From: an uncultured SAR86 cluster bacterium
GTDB lineage: Bacteria > Pseudomonadota > Gammaproteobacteria > Magnimaribacterales > AG-339-G14
Reading direction: 5' to 3'
NCBI GenBank assembly: GCA_902536295.1
Contig: CACAWS010000001.1
Coordinates: 107,452 to 171,451, forward strand
DNA: 64,000 bases
Of the stretch, positions 53,797 through 62,818 are shown in pieces. Position numbers and translations under genes: made by a program. A model generated the notes under the pieces. It worked only from the letters and a program-made list of their open reading frames with translations. It searched no databases and had not been told where the DNA came from. Position 1 is the stretch's first letter; each line of letters begins with the position of its first letter.

Positions 53797-54793
53797 CTAC
53801 AACAACTTTTCCAACCAATTTTCTATCTCTCAAAAACTCTAATGCTTTTAAAGAATCTTTAAATTCAAATATTTTACAAATATACGGCTTGAGTTTTCCT
53901 TCGTTAGCTAAGGAATTAATGATGTCTATATTTTCCCTTCCACGTTCTGGGTCTCGTCTACCATATTCACCAGCTCTGACACCAATCACTGAAAATCCTT
54001 TGATGAGCGGATAATTTACGGGAAGACTTGAAATTCTTCCTGCTGCAAAGCCGATCACTAATAATCTCCCTCCCCAATTTATACATCGGATAGACTCATC
54101 AAAAACATCTCCTCCAACTGGATCATATATTACGTCAGCACCTTTTCCATTTGTCAGCTCTTTAACTTCTTCTCTAAACGAAGTTTTTCCATTTTTTAAG
54201 GTATTAACAATTGAATCCGCTCCCCAAGATTTTACAAGATCTAATTTTTCATTAGATGTTCCAGTTGCAATAACATTTGCACCATATAACTTTCCTAATT
54301 GAACGGCTGCCATACCAACTCCACCTGAAGCTCCGTGAACTAATAGTGTTTCACCATCGGCTAAACTGCCTCTTCTTATGAGCCCGACATAAGCTGTTAA
54401 ATATGCAGTTTTATAAGCGGCTGCTTCAGCAAAAGAAAATTCTTTTGGTTTTAAAGAAACCATTTTTGATGGAAGCACTATCTCTCTAGCAATTGCTCCA
54501 TGTCCCCAACTACCAAACATGACTTCGTCACCTTCTTTAAATGTGTCAACATCAGATCCAATTTCTGTAATAATCCCAGCGCCCTCCATACCTAATACAA
54601 AAGGAAGTTCAGGTTTGTTTTGATATTTTCCCTGAGTCATTAACAAATCTGGAAAATTTAAAGATGCAGCTTTTATAGATATTCTTAAACTATCTTCAGA
54701 TAAAGATTGAATAGGTATTTTTTTGATAGAAAGATTAGATAAATTATCTGAAAGATTTGTACAAACAAATCCTTCAGTTTGATCCTTGCTCAT
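53786..54793 (-). CDS. Zinc-free NADPH:quinone oxidoreductase (MDR family)
   Basis: A 335-residue MDR protein of the quinone reductase type. [21 protein letters not shown] (about 148-168; the glycine motif is [10 protein letters not shown]) binds NADPH, and [16 protein letters not shown] is typical. The zinc-ligand Cys/His of alcohol dehydrogenases is absent. QOR or enoyl-CoA reductase activity both possible. It follows the acyl-CoA dehydrogenase by 20 bases on the same strand. Confidence 0.92.
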   Translation of the reverse strand: MSKDQTEGFVCTNLSDNLSNLSIKKIPIQSLSEDSLRISIKAASLNFPDLLMTQGKYQNKPELPFVLGMEGAGIITEIGSDVDTFKEGDEVMFGSWGHGAIAREIVLPSKMVSLKPKEFSFAEAAAYKTAYLTAYVGLIRRGSLADGETLLVHGASGGVGMAAVQLGKLYGANVIATGTSNEKLDLVKSWGADSIVNTLKNGKTSFREEVKELTNGKGADVIYDPVGGDVFDESIRCINWGGRLLVIGFAAGRISSLPVNYPLIKGFSVIGVRAGEYGRRDPERGRENIDIINSLANEGKLKPYICKIFEFKDSLKALEFLRDRKLVGKVVVAIS

Positions 54794-54813
54794 AATTAAG
54801 GATAACTTAGAAG

Positions 54814-56076
54814 TTAGCCTTGAGCAGATTTAGATTTAATATCTTTTACGTTTGCCTGAGCAGCTTGATGTTTACTAAGTTCTATCCTAGCCACAGTCCT
54901 TCTATGAACTTCATCTGGACCATCTGCTAATCTTAGAGTCCTCATTCCTGCATACATTCTTGCTAAAGGAGTGTCTTGCGAAACTCCCCCGCCGCCATGA
55001 ATTTGTATAGCTTTATCAATTACAGATAAAGCCATTTTTGGAACAGCAACCTTAATTTGCGCAATATCCGATTTAGCAATCTTATTACCCAATTTATCCA
55101 TTCTGTCAGCAGCTCTGTATGTTAGTAATCTACACATCTCTATTTCCATTCTACAATCAGCGATAACGTCATAGTTGCCACCTAACTCAGCTAGTTGCTT
55201 ACCGAAAGCAACTCTTTCAAGAGATCTTTTGCAAAGTAAATCTAGAGCTCTTTCGGCAACTCCAATTGTTCTCATACAATGATGAATTCTTCCAGGGCCA
55301 AGCCTTCCTTGAGCAATTTCAAAACCTCTACCTTCTCCAAGGATCATATTAGATTTCGGAACGCGAACATTCGTAAATTTCATGTGAGCATGCCCGTGTG
55401 GCGCATCATCATTTCCAAAGACTGTCATCATTCTTAAAATTTCTACTCCTGGAGTATCCATCGGCACTAAAATTTGTGATTGTCTTTGATGTTTAGGATT
55501 ATCAGGATTAGAAACTCCCATAAAAATAATAATTTTACATCTTGGATCACCAGCACCTGAAGTCCACCACTTTTCGCCATTTATTACGTATTCATCGCCA
55601 TCTTCTACTATAGAACTACAAATGTTAGTCGCATCTGAAGAAGCAACATTTGGTTCGGTCATTCCAAAAGCGGATCTAATTTCACCAGCAAGTAAAGGTT
55701 CTAACCATTCTTTCTTTTGTTCATCAGATCCATATTTATCTAGAACCTCCATGTTTCCGGTATCGGGAGCAGAACAATTAAATACTTCTGAAGCAATCCC
55801 TACTGTTCCCATCAACTCAGATAATGGAGCATATTCCAAGTTTGTTAATCCATAACCATATTCCGACTCAGGAAGGAATAGATTCCAGAGTCCAGCAGCT
55901 TTAGCTTTATCTTTCAATTCATCTAATATGGCTGGCTGCTGCCAAGGGTTTCCTGCAGCACGAAGGGCTTCATGCTGTTCATGATAAATTTTTTCCCCTT
56001 CATAAAGATGGTCATCCATAAATTGTTGGATTTTTCCTAATAATTCTTTTGTTTTATCTGAATGATCAAAATTCAT
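54814..56076 (-). CDS. Acyl-CoA dehydrogenase (ACAD10/11-like)
   Basis: FAD enzyme that oxidises an acyl-CoA to the enoyl-CoA; 420 residues from ATG 56076, chosen because AAAGGAG lies just upstream (the longer frame to 56115 lacks such a site). FAD/substrate segment [40 protein letters not shown] and the C-terminal [15 protein letters not shown], where the Asp-Gly-Pro-Asp pattern is that of ACAD10/11. Family members act on branched or hydroxylated acyl-CoAs. Pairs with the quinone reductase in one unit. Confidence 0.93.
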   Translation of the reverse strand: MNFDHSDKTKELLGKIQQFMDDHLYEGEKIYHEQHEALRAAGNPWQQPAILDELKDKAKAAGLWNLFLPESEYGYGLTNLEYAPLSELMGTVGIASEVFNCSAPDTGNMEVLDKYGSDEQKKEWLEPLLAGEIRSAFGMTEPNVASSDATNICSSIVEDGDEYVINGEKWWTSGAGDPRCKIIIFMGVSNPDNPKHQRQSQILVPMDTPGVEILRMMTVFGNDDAPHGHAHMKFTNVRVPKSNMILGEGRGFEIAQGRLGPGRIHHCMRTIGVAERALDLLCKRSLERVAFGKQLAELGGNYDVIADCRMEIEMCRLLTYRAADRMDKLGNKIAKSDIAQIKVAVPKMALSVIDKAIQIHGGGGVSQDTPLARMYAGMRTLRLADGPDEVHRRTVARIELSKHQAAQANVKDIKSKSAQG

Positions 56077-56161
56077 AATATATTTCTCCTTTAAAACAAT
56101 AGAAATTTTACACATTTCCTAAAAAATTAGTAATATTTATTCAGTTATATCACCATACTGA

Positions 56162-56965
56162 ATGATTAGTTCAATAGACAGAATTACTGTAGCGGCAAAA
56201 GATTTATTAAGTGCTAAAAAAACTTTTGATTGTTTTTTCGATACATCTCCAAGTTATGAAGTTATCGAAGAGAACCTTGGATATAGAAGTTTAATTTATA
56301 ATTTTGAAAATATTCAATTTGAATTGCTTTCAACTCTGAATACAAAAAGTAACAATGAATTAGAAAATTTCTTTATTAAAAATACTATTGGTGGGTTGTA
56401 TGGTTTTTCTCTTGTAGCGGAAAATAAAGAGTTTTTAGATAAAACATTAATATCTCCTCCTATTAATGTAAAAGAAAGTATAAGAAATGAATCTCTGAAT
56501 TTTATTTCAGGAAATTTAAATCAATCGGAAAACTTTAAATTATCTTTAAATTATTATGATGCTCCTTTAAGTAGGTCAGAAAATATTTCTGATTTATTTG
56601 CTTTAGACCACTTAGTAGTCACAACTAATGATGGAGATAAAATAGTAAATCTTTATAAAGAAAAACTTGGAGTAAGATTAGCATTAGACCAGTTGGTAGA
56701 GGAATGGGGAGGAAGAATGCTTTTCTTTAGAACAGGACACTCAACAATAGAAGTTATTGATAATAAAGTTCCTGGTGAAGATGTGTTTTGGGGTCTAGCT
56801 TGGAAAACAAAAGATATTGAAAGTACATGTGAGAGACTTTCTCAAAATAACATAAACGTAAGTGAGGTAAGAAAAGGGAGAAAAAAAGATACCCTAGTTG
56901 CAACAGTTAAATTTGATGAAATAAAAATCCCTACTCTTCTGGTAGAACATTTGAATAGAGCTTAA
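56162..56965 (+). CDS. Two-domain VOC/glyoxalase-fold protein
   Basis: A 267-residue protein with one VOC half starting IDRITVAAKDLLSAK and a second starting LDHLVVTTNDGDK (around residue 148), ending STIEVIDNKVPGEDVFWG and IPTLLVEH. The layout is that of glyoxalase/dioxygenase-like or epimerase-like VOC proteins; only part of a metal site (H in DHLV, E in STIEV) can be placed. No substrate. It is divergent from the acyl-CoA dehydrogenase and ends 4 bases before the tRNA on the other strand. Confidence 0.82.
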   Translation: MISSIDRITVAAKDLLSAKKTFDCFFDTSPSYEVIEENLGYRSLIYNFENIQFELLSTLNTKSNNELENFFIKNTIGGLYGFSLVAENKEFLDKTLISPPINVKESIRNESLNFISGNLNQSENFKLSLNYYDAPLSRSENISDLFALDHLVVTTNDGDKIVNLYKEKLGVRLALDQLVEEWGGRMLFFRTGHSTIEVIDNKVPGEDVFWGLAWKTKDIESTCERLSQNNINVSEVRKGRKKDTLVATVKFDEIKIPTLLVEHLNRA

Positions 56966-56969
56966 ATTA

Positions 56970-57054
56970 TGGTGCGGATAGAGGGAGTCGAACCCCCACA
57001 CCTTTCGGCACTGGTACCTAAAACCAGCGTGTCTACCAATTCCACCATATCCGC
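56970..57054 (-). tRNA. tRNA-Leu (anticodon TAG)
   Basis: An 85-base tRNA with CCA encoded. Reading the minus strand: acceptor GCGGATA pairs with TATCCGC, the D-loop has GGTAGAC, the anticodon stem CTGGT/ACCAG encloses the loop TTTAGGT with TAG, the long variable arm CCGAAAGG is that of leucine tRNAs, and the T-loop GGTTCGACTCC is standard. Anticodon TAG reads CTA/CTG-type codons. It lies 30 bases downstream of the coiled-coil gene and may be processed from the same transcript. Confidence 0.97.
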
Positions 57055-57068
57055 TTAAGCAGGCTTAA
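57055..57068. repeat. 14-base inverted repeat abutting the tRNA 5' end
   Basis: TTAAGC at 57055-57060 and GCTTAA at 57063-57068 are perfect arms around AG. The repeat touches the first base of mature tRNA-Leu and so lies in its 5' leader. It might be a processing or transcription signal; its shortness makes chance possible. Confidence 0.4.
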
Positions 57069-57083
57069 ATTAATCTAATTTGG

Positions 57084-57710
57084 TTATGGATTCAAGTTAG
57101 ATTCATTTAGCCGTTCATCGATAGCTAATAGCCTTTGATTGATCTGAAGCCTATAGGCATCAATCGCATCGATAGCCTCAGCTAAATCATCAAATTTTTT
57201 TTCATACGAACTAGAATTAAGTTCTAGTGCAGACAACTTTGCTATGCGGCCTTCTAGGTCAAACATAGACTTATTTAAACTTTCTAGGCTAGCATTAATT
57301 TGCAAATAATCTTCCGCAGCTGAATTTGTCGCTTCAGTTATTTCATTTACTTTATTTTCAAGTAAAGAAATATTTTTTTTATTTTTTTTATTGCTTAAGT
57401 CCCATAATTTTCTTACTTCAGAATTTAAAAGTTTAATGTCTTGCAAAATAGAGCCCACCTTTTCATCGGCATTGTTAGATTGAGTTTGAAAAGATTCCTC
57501 AACAGAAATCAATCTCGAATTCATTGAATTTAAATTATCTTGTTGCTGATTAAGCCCACTGTAAAACCAGTAAAAAAAGAATAAAAAAAGACCCAGTAAT
57601 ATAATTGGAATGACCAGAGATCTAGGCGGAACTTGTGAAGAAACGAGAAATTTTCTCGTTGTTAATCCTCTATCTGACAACTTATTTGCTTTTAATTTGT
57701 CCTGATTCAT
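57084..57710 (-). CDS. Single-span coiled-coil membrane protein, unknown
   Basis: A 208-residue protein with a basic cytosolic N-terminus, one span at about 33-52 (VIPIILLGLFLFFFYWFY) and a long C-terminal coiled coil (about 53-205) with heptad-like Leu/Ile and Asn/Gln. Type II topology is predicted. It resembles other coiled-coil tethers of envelope processes, but I recognise no family. It is followed by tRNA-Leu and divergent from the acyl-CoA dehydrogenase pair. Confidence 0.7.
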   Translation of the reverse strand: MNQDKLKANKLSDRGLTTRKFLVSSQVPPRSLVIPIILLGLFLFFFYWFYSGLNQQQDNLNSMNSRLISVEESFQTQSNNADEKVGSILQDIKLLNSEVRKLWDLSNKKNKKNISLLENKVNEITEATNSAAEDYLQINASLESLNKSMFDLEGRIAKLSALELNSSSYEKKFDDLAEAIDAIDAYRLQINQRLLAIDERLNESNLNP

Positions 57711-57755
57711 TGTAGATTTATATTTTATAGAAATAACATTTTAAAGGGAGAAAAA

Positions 57756-58865
57756 ATGAATTTTGAGTTTTCAGACGAACAAATGGCTATGAAGGATGAG
57801 GTTCGTAAACTTCTTGATAAAGAAAATTCTTTAAAAAGGAATAGAACAATCCTTGAAGGAGAAGATAAATTTGATAAAGAGTTATGGGATTCTTTGGTAG
57901 CTATGGGACTTACCGCTGTCACTATTCCAGAAGAATTTGGAGGTATTGGCATGGGTTATCTAGAACTATGTGTTGTTGCCGAAGAACTTGGAAGAGCTAT
58001 TGCCCCGGTTCCCTATTCTTCAAGTGTCTATTTAGCCACAACAGCTATATTAAATTGTGCAAACGAAGATCTAAAAAAAGAATATTTACCCAAGTTAGCT
58101 TCTGGTGAAATCATAGGAACTTTCGCTCATGCTGAATCTTCAGGTTTTCCTATAGAAAAAAGTATTAATTGTAGTTTTGGGTCTGGAAAGATTAATGGAA
58201 CCAAAGCAGCTGTTCCAGATGCAGATGTTGCAGATTTTGCTATTGTTTCAGCAAAAAACGATTCAGGTATAGGTCTTTATTTAGTTAATTTAAAAGATGA
58301 ATCTATAAACATATCTTCGCTAGATACTTTTGATCCATCCAGATCTCATGCAAATATAGAAATTAATAACGCCGAAGCCAAAGAATTGATTGCAGATGGG
58401 TGGTTGGAAATTGAAAAAATTCTTGACCAATCTGCAGTCTTATTTTCTTTCGAGCAAATTGGAGGAGCTGAAGCTGCAATGAACATGGCTAAAGATTATG
58501 CTCAAGGAAGATATGCCTTTGGAAGATCAATTGCATCGTTTCAGGCAATCAAGCATAAAATTGCTGACATGTATATTTCGTTGCAACTTGCAAGGTCCAA
58601 TTGTTATTTTGGAGCATGGGCTCTTTCAAATGAAGCGGCAGAGTTGCCCACCGCTGCTGCCACCGCAAGAGTTAGTGCAACTAAAGCGTTTTACGAATGT
58701 TCTAAAGAGAATATTCAAACTCACGGGGGAATGGGTGCAACTTGGGAATTTGATTGTCATTTGTTTTATAGAAGATCTAGGTTACTAGCAAGTAACATTG
58801 GTAGCCAGGGTGTGTGGAAAGAAAAGCTTATTTCTTCGATAGAAAAAAGTAATTTACAGATATAA
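57756..58865 (+). CDS. Acyl-CoA dehydrogenase, likely non-catalytic partner subunit
   Basis: A 369-residue acyl-CoA dehydrogenase-fold protein. FAD motif GRYAFGRSIASFQAIKHKIADM (start of it GRYAFGRSIASF) and HGGMGATWEFDCHLFYRR are present, but neither catalytic Glu position is filled: the MCAD-type position reads SQGVW and the helix-G position reads FEQIGG. It lies 65 bases upstream of a second acyl-CoA dehydrogenase gene. This fits the smaller subunit of a heterotetrameric enzyme such as the paired sterol side-chain dehydrogenases. Confidence 0.9.
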   Translation: MNFEFSDEQMAMKDEVRKLLDKENSLKRNRTILEGEDKFDKELWDSLVAMGLTAVTIPEEFGGIGMGYLELCVVAEELGRAIAPVPYSSSVYLATTAILNCANEDLKKEYLPKLASGEIIGTFAHAESSGFPIEKSINCSFGSGKINGTKAAVPDADVADFAIVSAKNDSGIGLYLVNLKDESINISSLDTFDPSRSHANIEINNAEAKELIADGWLEIEKILDQSAVLFSFEQIGGAEAAMNMAKDYAQGRYAFGRSIASFQAIKHKIADMYISLQLARSNCYFGAWALSNEAAELPTAAATARVSATKAFYECSKENIQTHGGMGATWEFDCHLFYRRSRLLASNIGSQGVWKEKLISSIEKSNLQI

Positions 58866-58930
58866 TGTTCAGTTATAGTGCTAGTAATTGTTATTAAAAA
58901 TTGGTTTACTTATAAAAAAAAGAGGTAATT

Positions 58931-60187
58931 ATGGACTTTAACGATACTCCAGAAGAAGCAAAATTCAGAAAAGAGGCATCTGAATGGCTCAAAGCAAATT
59001 TTGAAAAATTCGAAAACGAAAAATCGTCGAATGATAAAAGTGCTAAATCTTCGGCAGAGCCTTCTAAGAACTCTCAAGATGAGAATAAAGCTTTAGAACT
59101 TGCAAAAAAATGGCAAACCATAAAGTATGATGCTGGCTGGGCTTGTTTGCATTGGCCTAAGGACTACGGTGGTAGAGATGCTACTCCAATAGAGAGAGTT
59201 ATTTGGGCGCAAGAGGAATCAAAATATGCTATCCCTGGAGGTTTTTTTGAAATTGGTCAAGGAATGGCTGGTCCAGTGATGATGATGTATGCAACAGAAG
59301 AACAAAAAAAAGAACATCTTCCACCTATGGCTAAAGGAGAAAAAATATGGTGTCAGTTATTTAGTGAACCTGGAGCAGGATCGGATTTAGCTGGAATAAA
59401 AACTAAAGCTGAATTAGATGGAGATACCTGGACAATAAACGGACAAAAAGTTTGGACCTCAGGTGCTCATTATTCTGATTGGGGAATTTTAGTCACTCGA
59501 AGTGATTTCAATGCACCAAAGCATAAAGGTTTAACTTATTTTTTCTTGGATATGAAATCGCCAGGAATAGAAATTCGTCCGATAAAACAAATCAATGGTG
59601 GTGCAAATTTCAATGAAGTCTATTTCACTGACGTTAAAATTCCTGACTCACAAAGGTTGGGTGATGTAGGTGATGGTTGGAGAGTTGCACTTACTACTTT
59701 AATGAACGAACGTTTAGCTGTTGGTGACGCTTCTGGTGTCGACTTCAAGGAGATATTTGAGCTTGCAAAAGAAAATGACTTTTATGGTGAACCTGCGGTT
59801 AAAAATTCAGCGGTTAGAGAAAAGCTTGCTGATTGGTATTGTGAGTATTCGGGTTTGAAAAATACAAAAATGAGAAGAATTTCTGCTCTATCCAAAGGTG
59901 ATACGCCTGGACCAGAAGCTTCTATTACAAAAATTGTCAGTGCCAATAAACTTCAAGACATTGCTAATTTTGGTATGGATATTCTTGATCAAGCTGGAAT
60001 AAATAGTGAGGGGAACCTTAAATATCATGGAAGCTTGTTAGGAGCTCCTTTAATTAGAATTGCTGGAGGAACAGACGAAATTCTAAGAAACATTATTGCT
60101 GAACAAGTTTTGGGTATGCCTCAAGATGTCAGACTTGATAAAGATGTTCCTTTTAATGAAATTCCTACTGGTGATAAGTCTAATTAA
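58931..60187 (+). CDS. Acyl-CoA dehydrogenase, likely catalytic subunit
   Basis: A 418-residue acyl-CoA dehydrogenase. An acidic/serine insert (NEKSSNDKSAKSSAEPSK) lies at about 27-48. CQLFSEPGAGSDLAG and WTINGQKVWTSGAHYSDWG are FAD/substrate segments. The MCAD-type Glu is replaced by Gly in IAGGTDEILRNIIAEQ, but an IVD-type base E260 lies in LMNERLAVG. Probably forms an alpha2-beta2 complex with the upstream protein, acting on a bulky acyl-CoA. Overlaps the transglycosylase tail by eight bases. Confidence 0.92.
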   Translation: MDFNDTPEEAKFRKEASEWLKANFEKFENEKSSNDKSAKSSAEPSKNSQDENKALELAKKWQTIKYDAGWACLHWPKDYGGRDATPIERVIWAQEESKYAIPGGFFEIGQGMAGPVMMMYATEEQKKEHLPPMAKGEKIWCQLFSEPGAGSDLAGIKTKAELDGDTWTINGQKVWTSGAHYSDWGILVTRSDFNAPKHKGLTYFFLDMKSPGIEIRPIKQINGGANFNEVYFTDVKIPDSQRLGDVGDGWRVALTTLMNERLAVGDASGVDFKEIFELAKENDFYGEPAVKNSAVREKLADWYCEYSGLKNTKMRRISALSKGDTPGPEASITKIVSANKLQDIANFGMDILDQAGINSEGNLKYHGSLLGAPLIRIAGGTDEILRNIIAEQVLGMPQDVRLDKDVPFNEIPTGDKSN

Positions 60188-60785
60188 ATAGGAAGTAAAA
60201 AGGATTTTTAAGATCATCTTTACATTCTTTAAATTGCCTACGGTAATTATTAGCGGATCTTTGAACCTTGTCAGCTACACCTAAGAGCCATGGCTTTGAT
60301 CTGTAGCTACCCTTTCTAAATCCTTCAGGGCCTTCATGGTAGGCTAAGTAAAGAGATCTTGCATTTTTATTTGAAATTCCTAAATTCTTACTATTTCTGT
60401 TGTTATACCAACCTATAAAATCAACGGAATCTGAAAAATTAGTTCTTGAGGCAAACGTTCTTCCGGCTTCTTTTTTGTATAATTCCCAAGTTCCATCAAT
60501 AACTTGCGCATAGCCATAAGCACTACTTTGTCTTTTCCAAGGTATAAGGCCAAAAAAAATTCTTTCCCTATCAGGTTTTGCACCTTGTTGAAAACTTGAT
60601 TCTTGTTTAATGAAAGCCAAAGTTATTGAAGGCTCTATATCCCATCTTTGATAAGTTCTTATTGACGCTTTATACCAACTTCTTTTTTCATCAAAGATTT
60701 CGCAAATATCATTAGGACTTTTTGGGGGAGAATTTGCACAAGAACTCAATAGTAAGATTAATACAGTCAAATTTACTAACTTCAT
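60180..60785 (-). CDS. Lytic transglycosylase-like lipoprotein (SLT domain)
   Basis: A 201-residue predicted lipoprotein (lipobox LSSC with the cysteine at about 16) with an SLT-type lysozyme fold. The catalytic Glu is in FIKQESSFQQ, followed by SSAYGYAQVIDGTW and YNNRN, and YLAYHEGPEGF. It would cleave peptidoglycan glycan chains at the outer membrane. Its ATG overlaps the ligA stop by four bases, so it ends the smc-zipA-ligA operon. Confidence 0.9.
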   Translation of the reverse strand: MKLVNLTVLILLLSSCANSPPKSPNDICEIFDEKRSWYKASIRTYQRWDIEPSITLAFIKQESSFQQGAKPDRERIFFGLIPWKRQSSAYGYAQVIDGTWELYKKEAGRTFASRTNFSDSVDFIGWYNNRNSKNLGISNKNARSLYLAYHEGPEGFRKGSYRSKPWLLGVADKVQRSANNYRRQFKECKDDLKNPFYFLFN

Positions 60786-62815
60786 GAATTTGAGATAAAT
60801 TTTTCTAAATTAGAATCAGTAACAATTTTAACATCATACTCTTTTGCCTTTTGAAGTTTTGATCCTGAATCTTCTCCAGCAATTAAGAAATCTGTTTTCT
60901 TAGAAACACTATTTGAAATTTTTGCCCCTAAACCTTCTAATTTAAATTTTAATGTTTCTCTTGAATAACCCGATAATCTGCCAGTTATAACAATCGTTTT
61001 ATCAGTTAAATGACTTGTCTTTACAGAAACTGGAGGCTTAAGATCAAGGCCTAACTTTACTAATTCTTGAATAAGACTCAAATTTTTTTCGTTGGAAAAA
61101 AACTTTTCTAAATTACTAGCAGCTACTTCACCAACATCGTTGACTGAAATAAAATCATCGTAAGATGCTTTGGATAATTTATCTAAAGAGGTAAAAAAAT
61201 TAGATAAATTTTTAGAAGTTTCTAAACCTATTTCTTTAATGCCAAGGGCGTAGATAAATCTGTAGAGATCGGTTTTCAAACTTGACTTAATAGATTCCAA
61301 AAGCTTCTTAGTTGATTTATCAGCAAAACCTTCTAAAGATAAAATATTTTCTGATGTAATTTTGAAAAGATCTGGTAAAGATTTAATAAATTCTTTTTCA
61401 ATAAATAAGTCAATTGTCCTTTGTCCTAGACCATCAATATCCATCGCATTTCTTGAAACAAAATGTTTTAAGGTTTCTTTAAATTGAGAGAACCCAAAAC
61501 AATTTTTATTGGTAGTTGATAATAAACTTGTATCCAATAATGGAGTGTTAAGCTCAAAAAAAGAAACTGGATTACTGCAAGTTGGACAAGAGCTAGGCAT
61601 CATTATTTTTTTTCTATTTGGCTTCCTTTTTTTTAAAATAACTTCAGTTACCTTTGGAATTACATCTCCAGCCCTTATTATTTTTACATAATCTCCTACT
61701 CGTACATCTAGTCTTTTTACCTCATCCATATTATGAAGCGTAGCATTAGAGATTGTTACTCCCCCCAGTTTTACAGGTTTTAAGTTTGCTACAGGAGTCA
61801 AAACTCCCGTTCTACCCATCTGGAAGGAAATTGAAAGAATCTCAGTCTCCCCTTGTTCTGCTAAAAATTTCTTAGCAATAGCCCATCTTGGTGATCTAGA
61901 AGAATTACCCAATCTTTCTTGAAGTGATTTATCATTAATTTTTACAACTATTCCATCTATTTCATAATTTAATTTTTCTCTTTTAGCTGTCATTTTAAGT
62001 ATTTGTCTATTTACTTTGTCGAGATTTTCGCAAAAGTAAATTTCATCAGAAACTGGAAGCCCCCAATCTTTGAACTTGCTAATCATTTCTTTTTGAGTGT
62101 TAAAGAAATTCCCCTTGGAAATAAAACCTACACTATGACAGAAAACTTTTAATGGTCTTTCTAATGCAATTTTCGAATCCAACTGTCTTATACTTCCTGC
62201 TACAAAATTTCTAGGATTAGCAAAAACCTTTTGACCTCTTTTTTCAAAGTTTTGATTTATTTTTTTAAAATCATTTAATTCAACAAATATTTCTCCCCTA
62301 ATTTCTATTTCGTCAGGAAAATTATTTTTTAAAGATTTAGGAATTTCCGAAATCGTTTTAATGTTATGCGTGACTTCTTCACCAACTACCCCGTCACCTC
62401 TTGTACCCGCTTTTGTCAAAATACCTTTTTTATAAAATAGACTTATTGCTACTCCATCAATTTTCGGCTCCACTAAATATGAAAAATTTACTTTTTCTTT
62501 GATCTTATTTTGATTTCTCTTTTCAAAATCACTTAAGTCTTCCTCACTAAATGCGTTGTCTAGGGATAGCATTGGTATTAAGTGCTCAAAAGATGATAAT
62601 TCGGATAGTTTTATTGCTCCAACAAAGTTCGAAGGCGAATCAGAAATATCTAAAAAGTTATATTTTTTTTCAAGCTCCTTTAATTGTTTAAAAAGTTGAT
62701 CAAATTCTTGATCTGATATTTCAGGATTATCTTCAGAGTGATATTTATTATTATGAAATCTTATTGTCTCTTTAAGATAAATGTGTTCTTTCTGGATATC
62801 TTCTTTCGATACCAT
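60782..62815 (-). CDS. ligA: NAD-dependent DNA ligase with altered zinc finger
   Basis: Replicative nick-sealing ligase, 677 residues, normal size. Ia domain, adenylation lysine in LVEPKIDGVAISLFY (about residue 122), RGEIFV, KRLDVRVGDYVKIIRAGDVIP, HhH and C-terminal BRCT (LTDKTIVITGRLSGYSR). The zinc finger has CPTC, but the third ligand is Ser and the fourth is the Cys in STTNKNCFGFSQ, so only three cysteines remain. Between zipA and the transglycosylase, as in other gammaproteobacteria. Confidence 0.96.
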   Translation of the reverse strand: MVSKEDIQKEHIYLKETIRFHNNKYHSEDNPEISDQEFDQLFKQLKELEKKYNFLDISDSPSNFVGAIKLSELSSFEHLIPMLSLDNAFSEEDLSDFEKRNQNKIKEKVNFSYLVEPKIDGVAISLFYKKGILTKAGTRGDGVVGEEVTHNIKTISEIPKSLKNNFPDEIEIRGEIFVELNDFKKINQNFEKRGQKVFANPRNFVAGSIRQLDSKIALERPLKVFCHSVGFISKGNFFNTQKEMISKFKDWGLPVSDEIYFCENLDKVNRQILKMTAKREKLNYEIDGIVVKINDKSLQERLGNSSRSPRWAIAKKFLAEQGETEILSISFQMGRTGVLTPVANLKPVKLGGVTISNATLHNMDEVKRLDVRVGDYVKIIRAGDVIPKVTEVILKKRKPNRKKIMMPSSCPTCSNPVSFFELNTPLLDTSLLSTTNKNCFGFSQFKETLKHFVSRNAMDIDGLGQRTIDLFIEKEFIKSLPDLFKITSENILSLEGFADKSTKKLLESIKSSLKTDLYRFIYALGIKEIGLETSKNLSNFFTSLDKLSKASYDDFISVNDVGEVAASNLEKFFSNEKNLSLIQELVKLGLDLKPPVSVKTSHLTDKTIVITGRLSGYSRETLKFKLEGLGAKISNSVSKKTDFLIAGEDSGSKLQKAKEYDVKIVTDSNLEKFISNS

Positions 62816-62818
62816 ATA

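Noticed and set aside
57884-58788. Plus-strand frames inside the acyl-CoA dehydrogenase gene
   Set aside because: Alternate-frame shadows with no start signal; the main frame has full family motifs.
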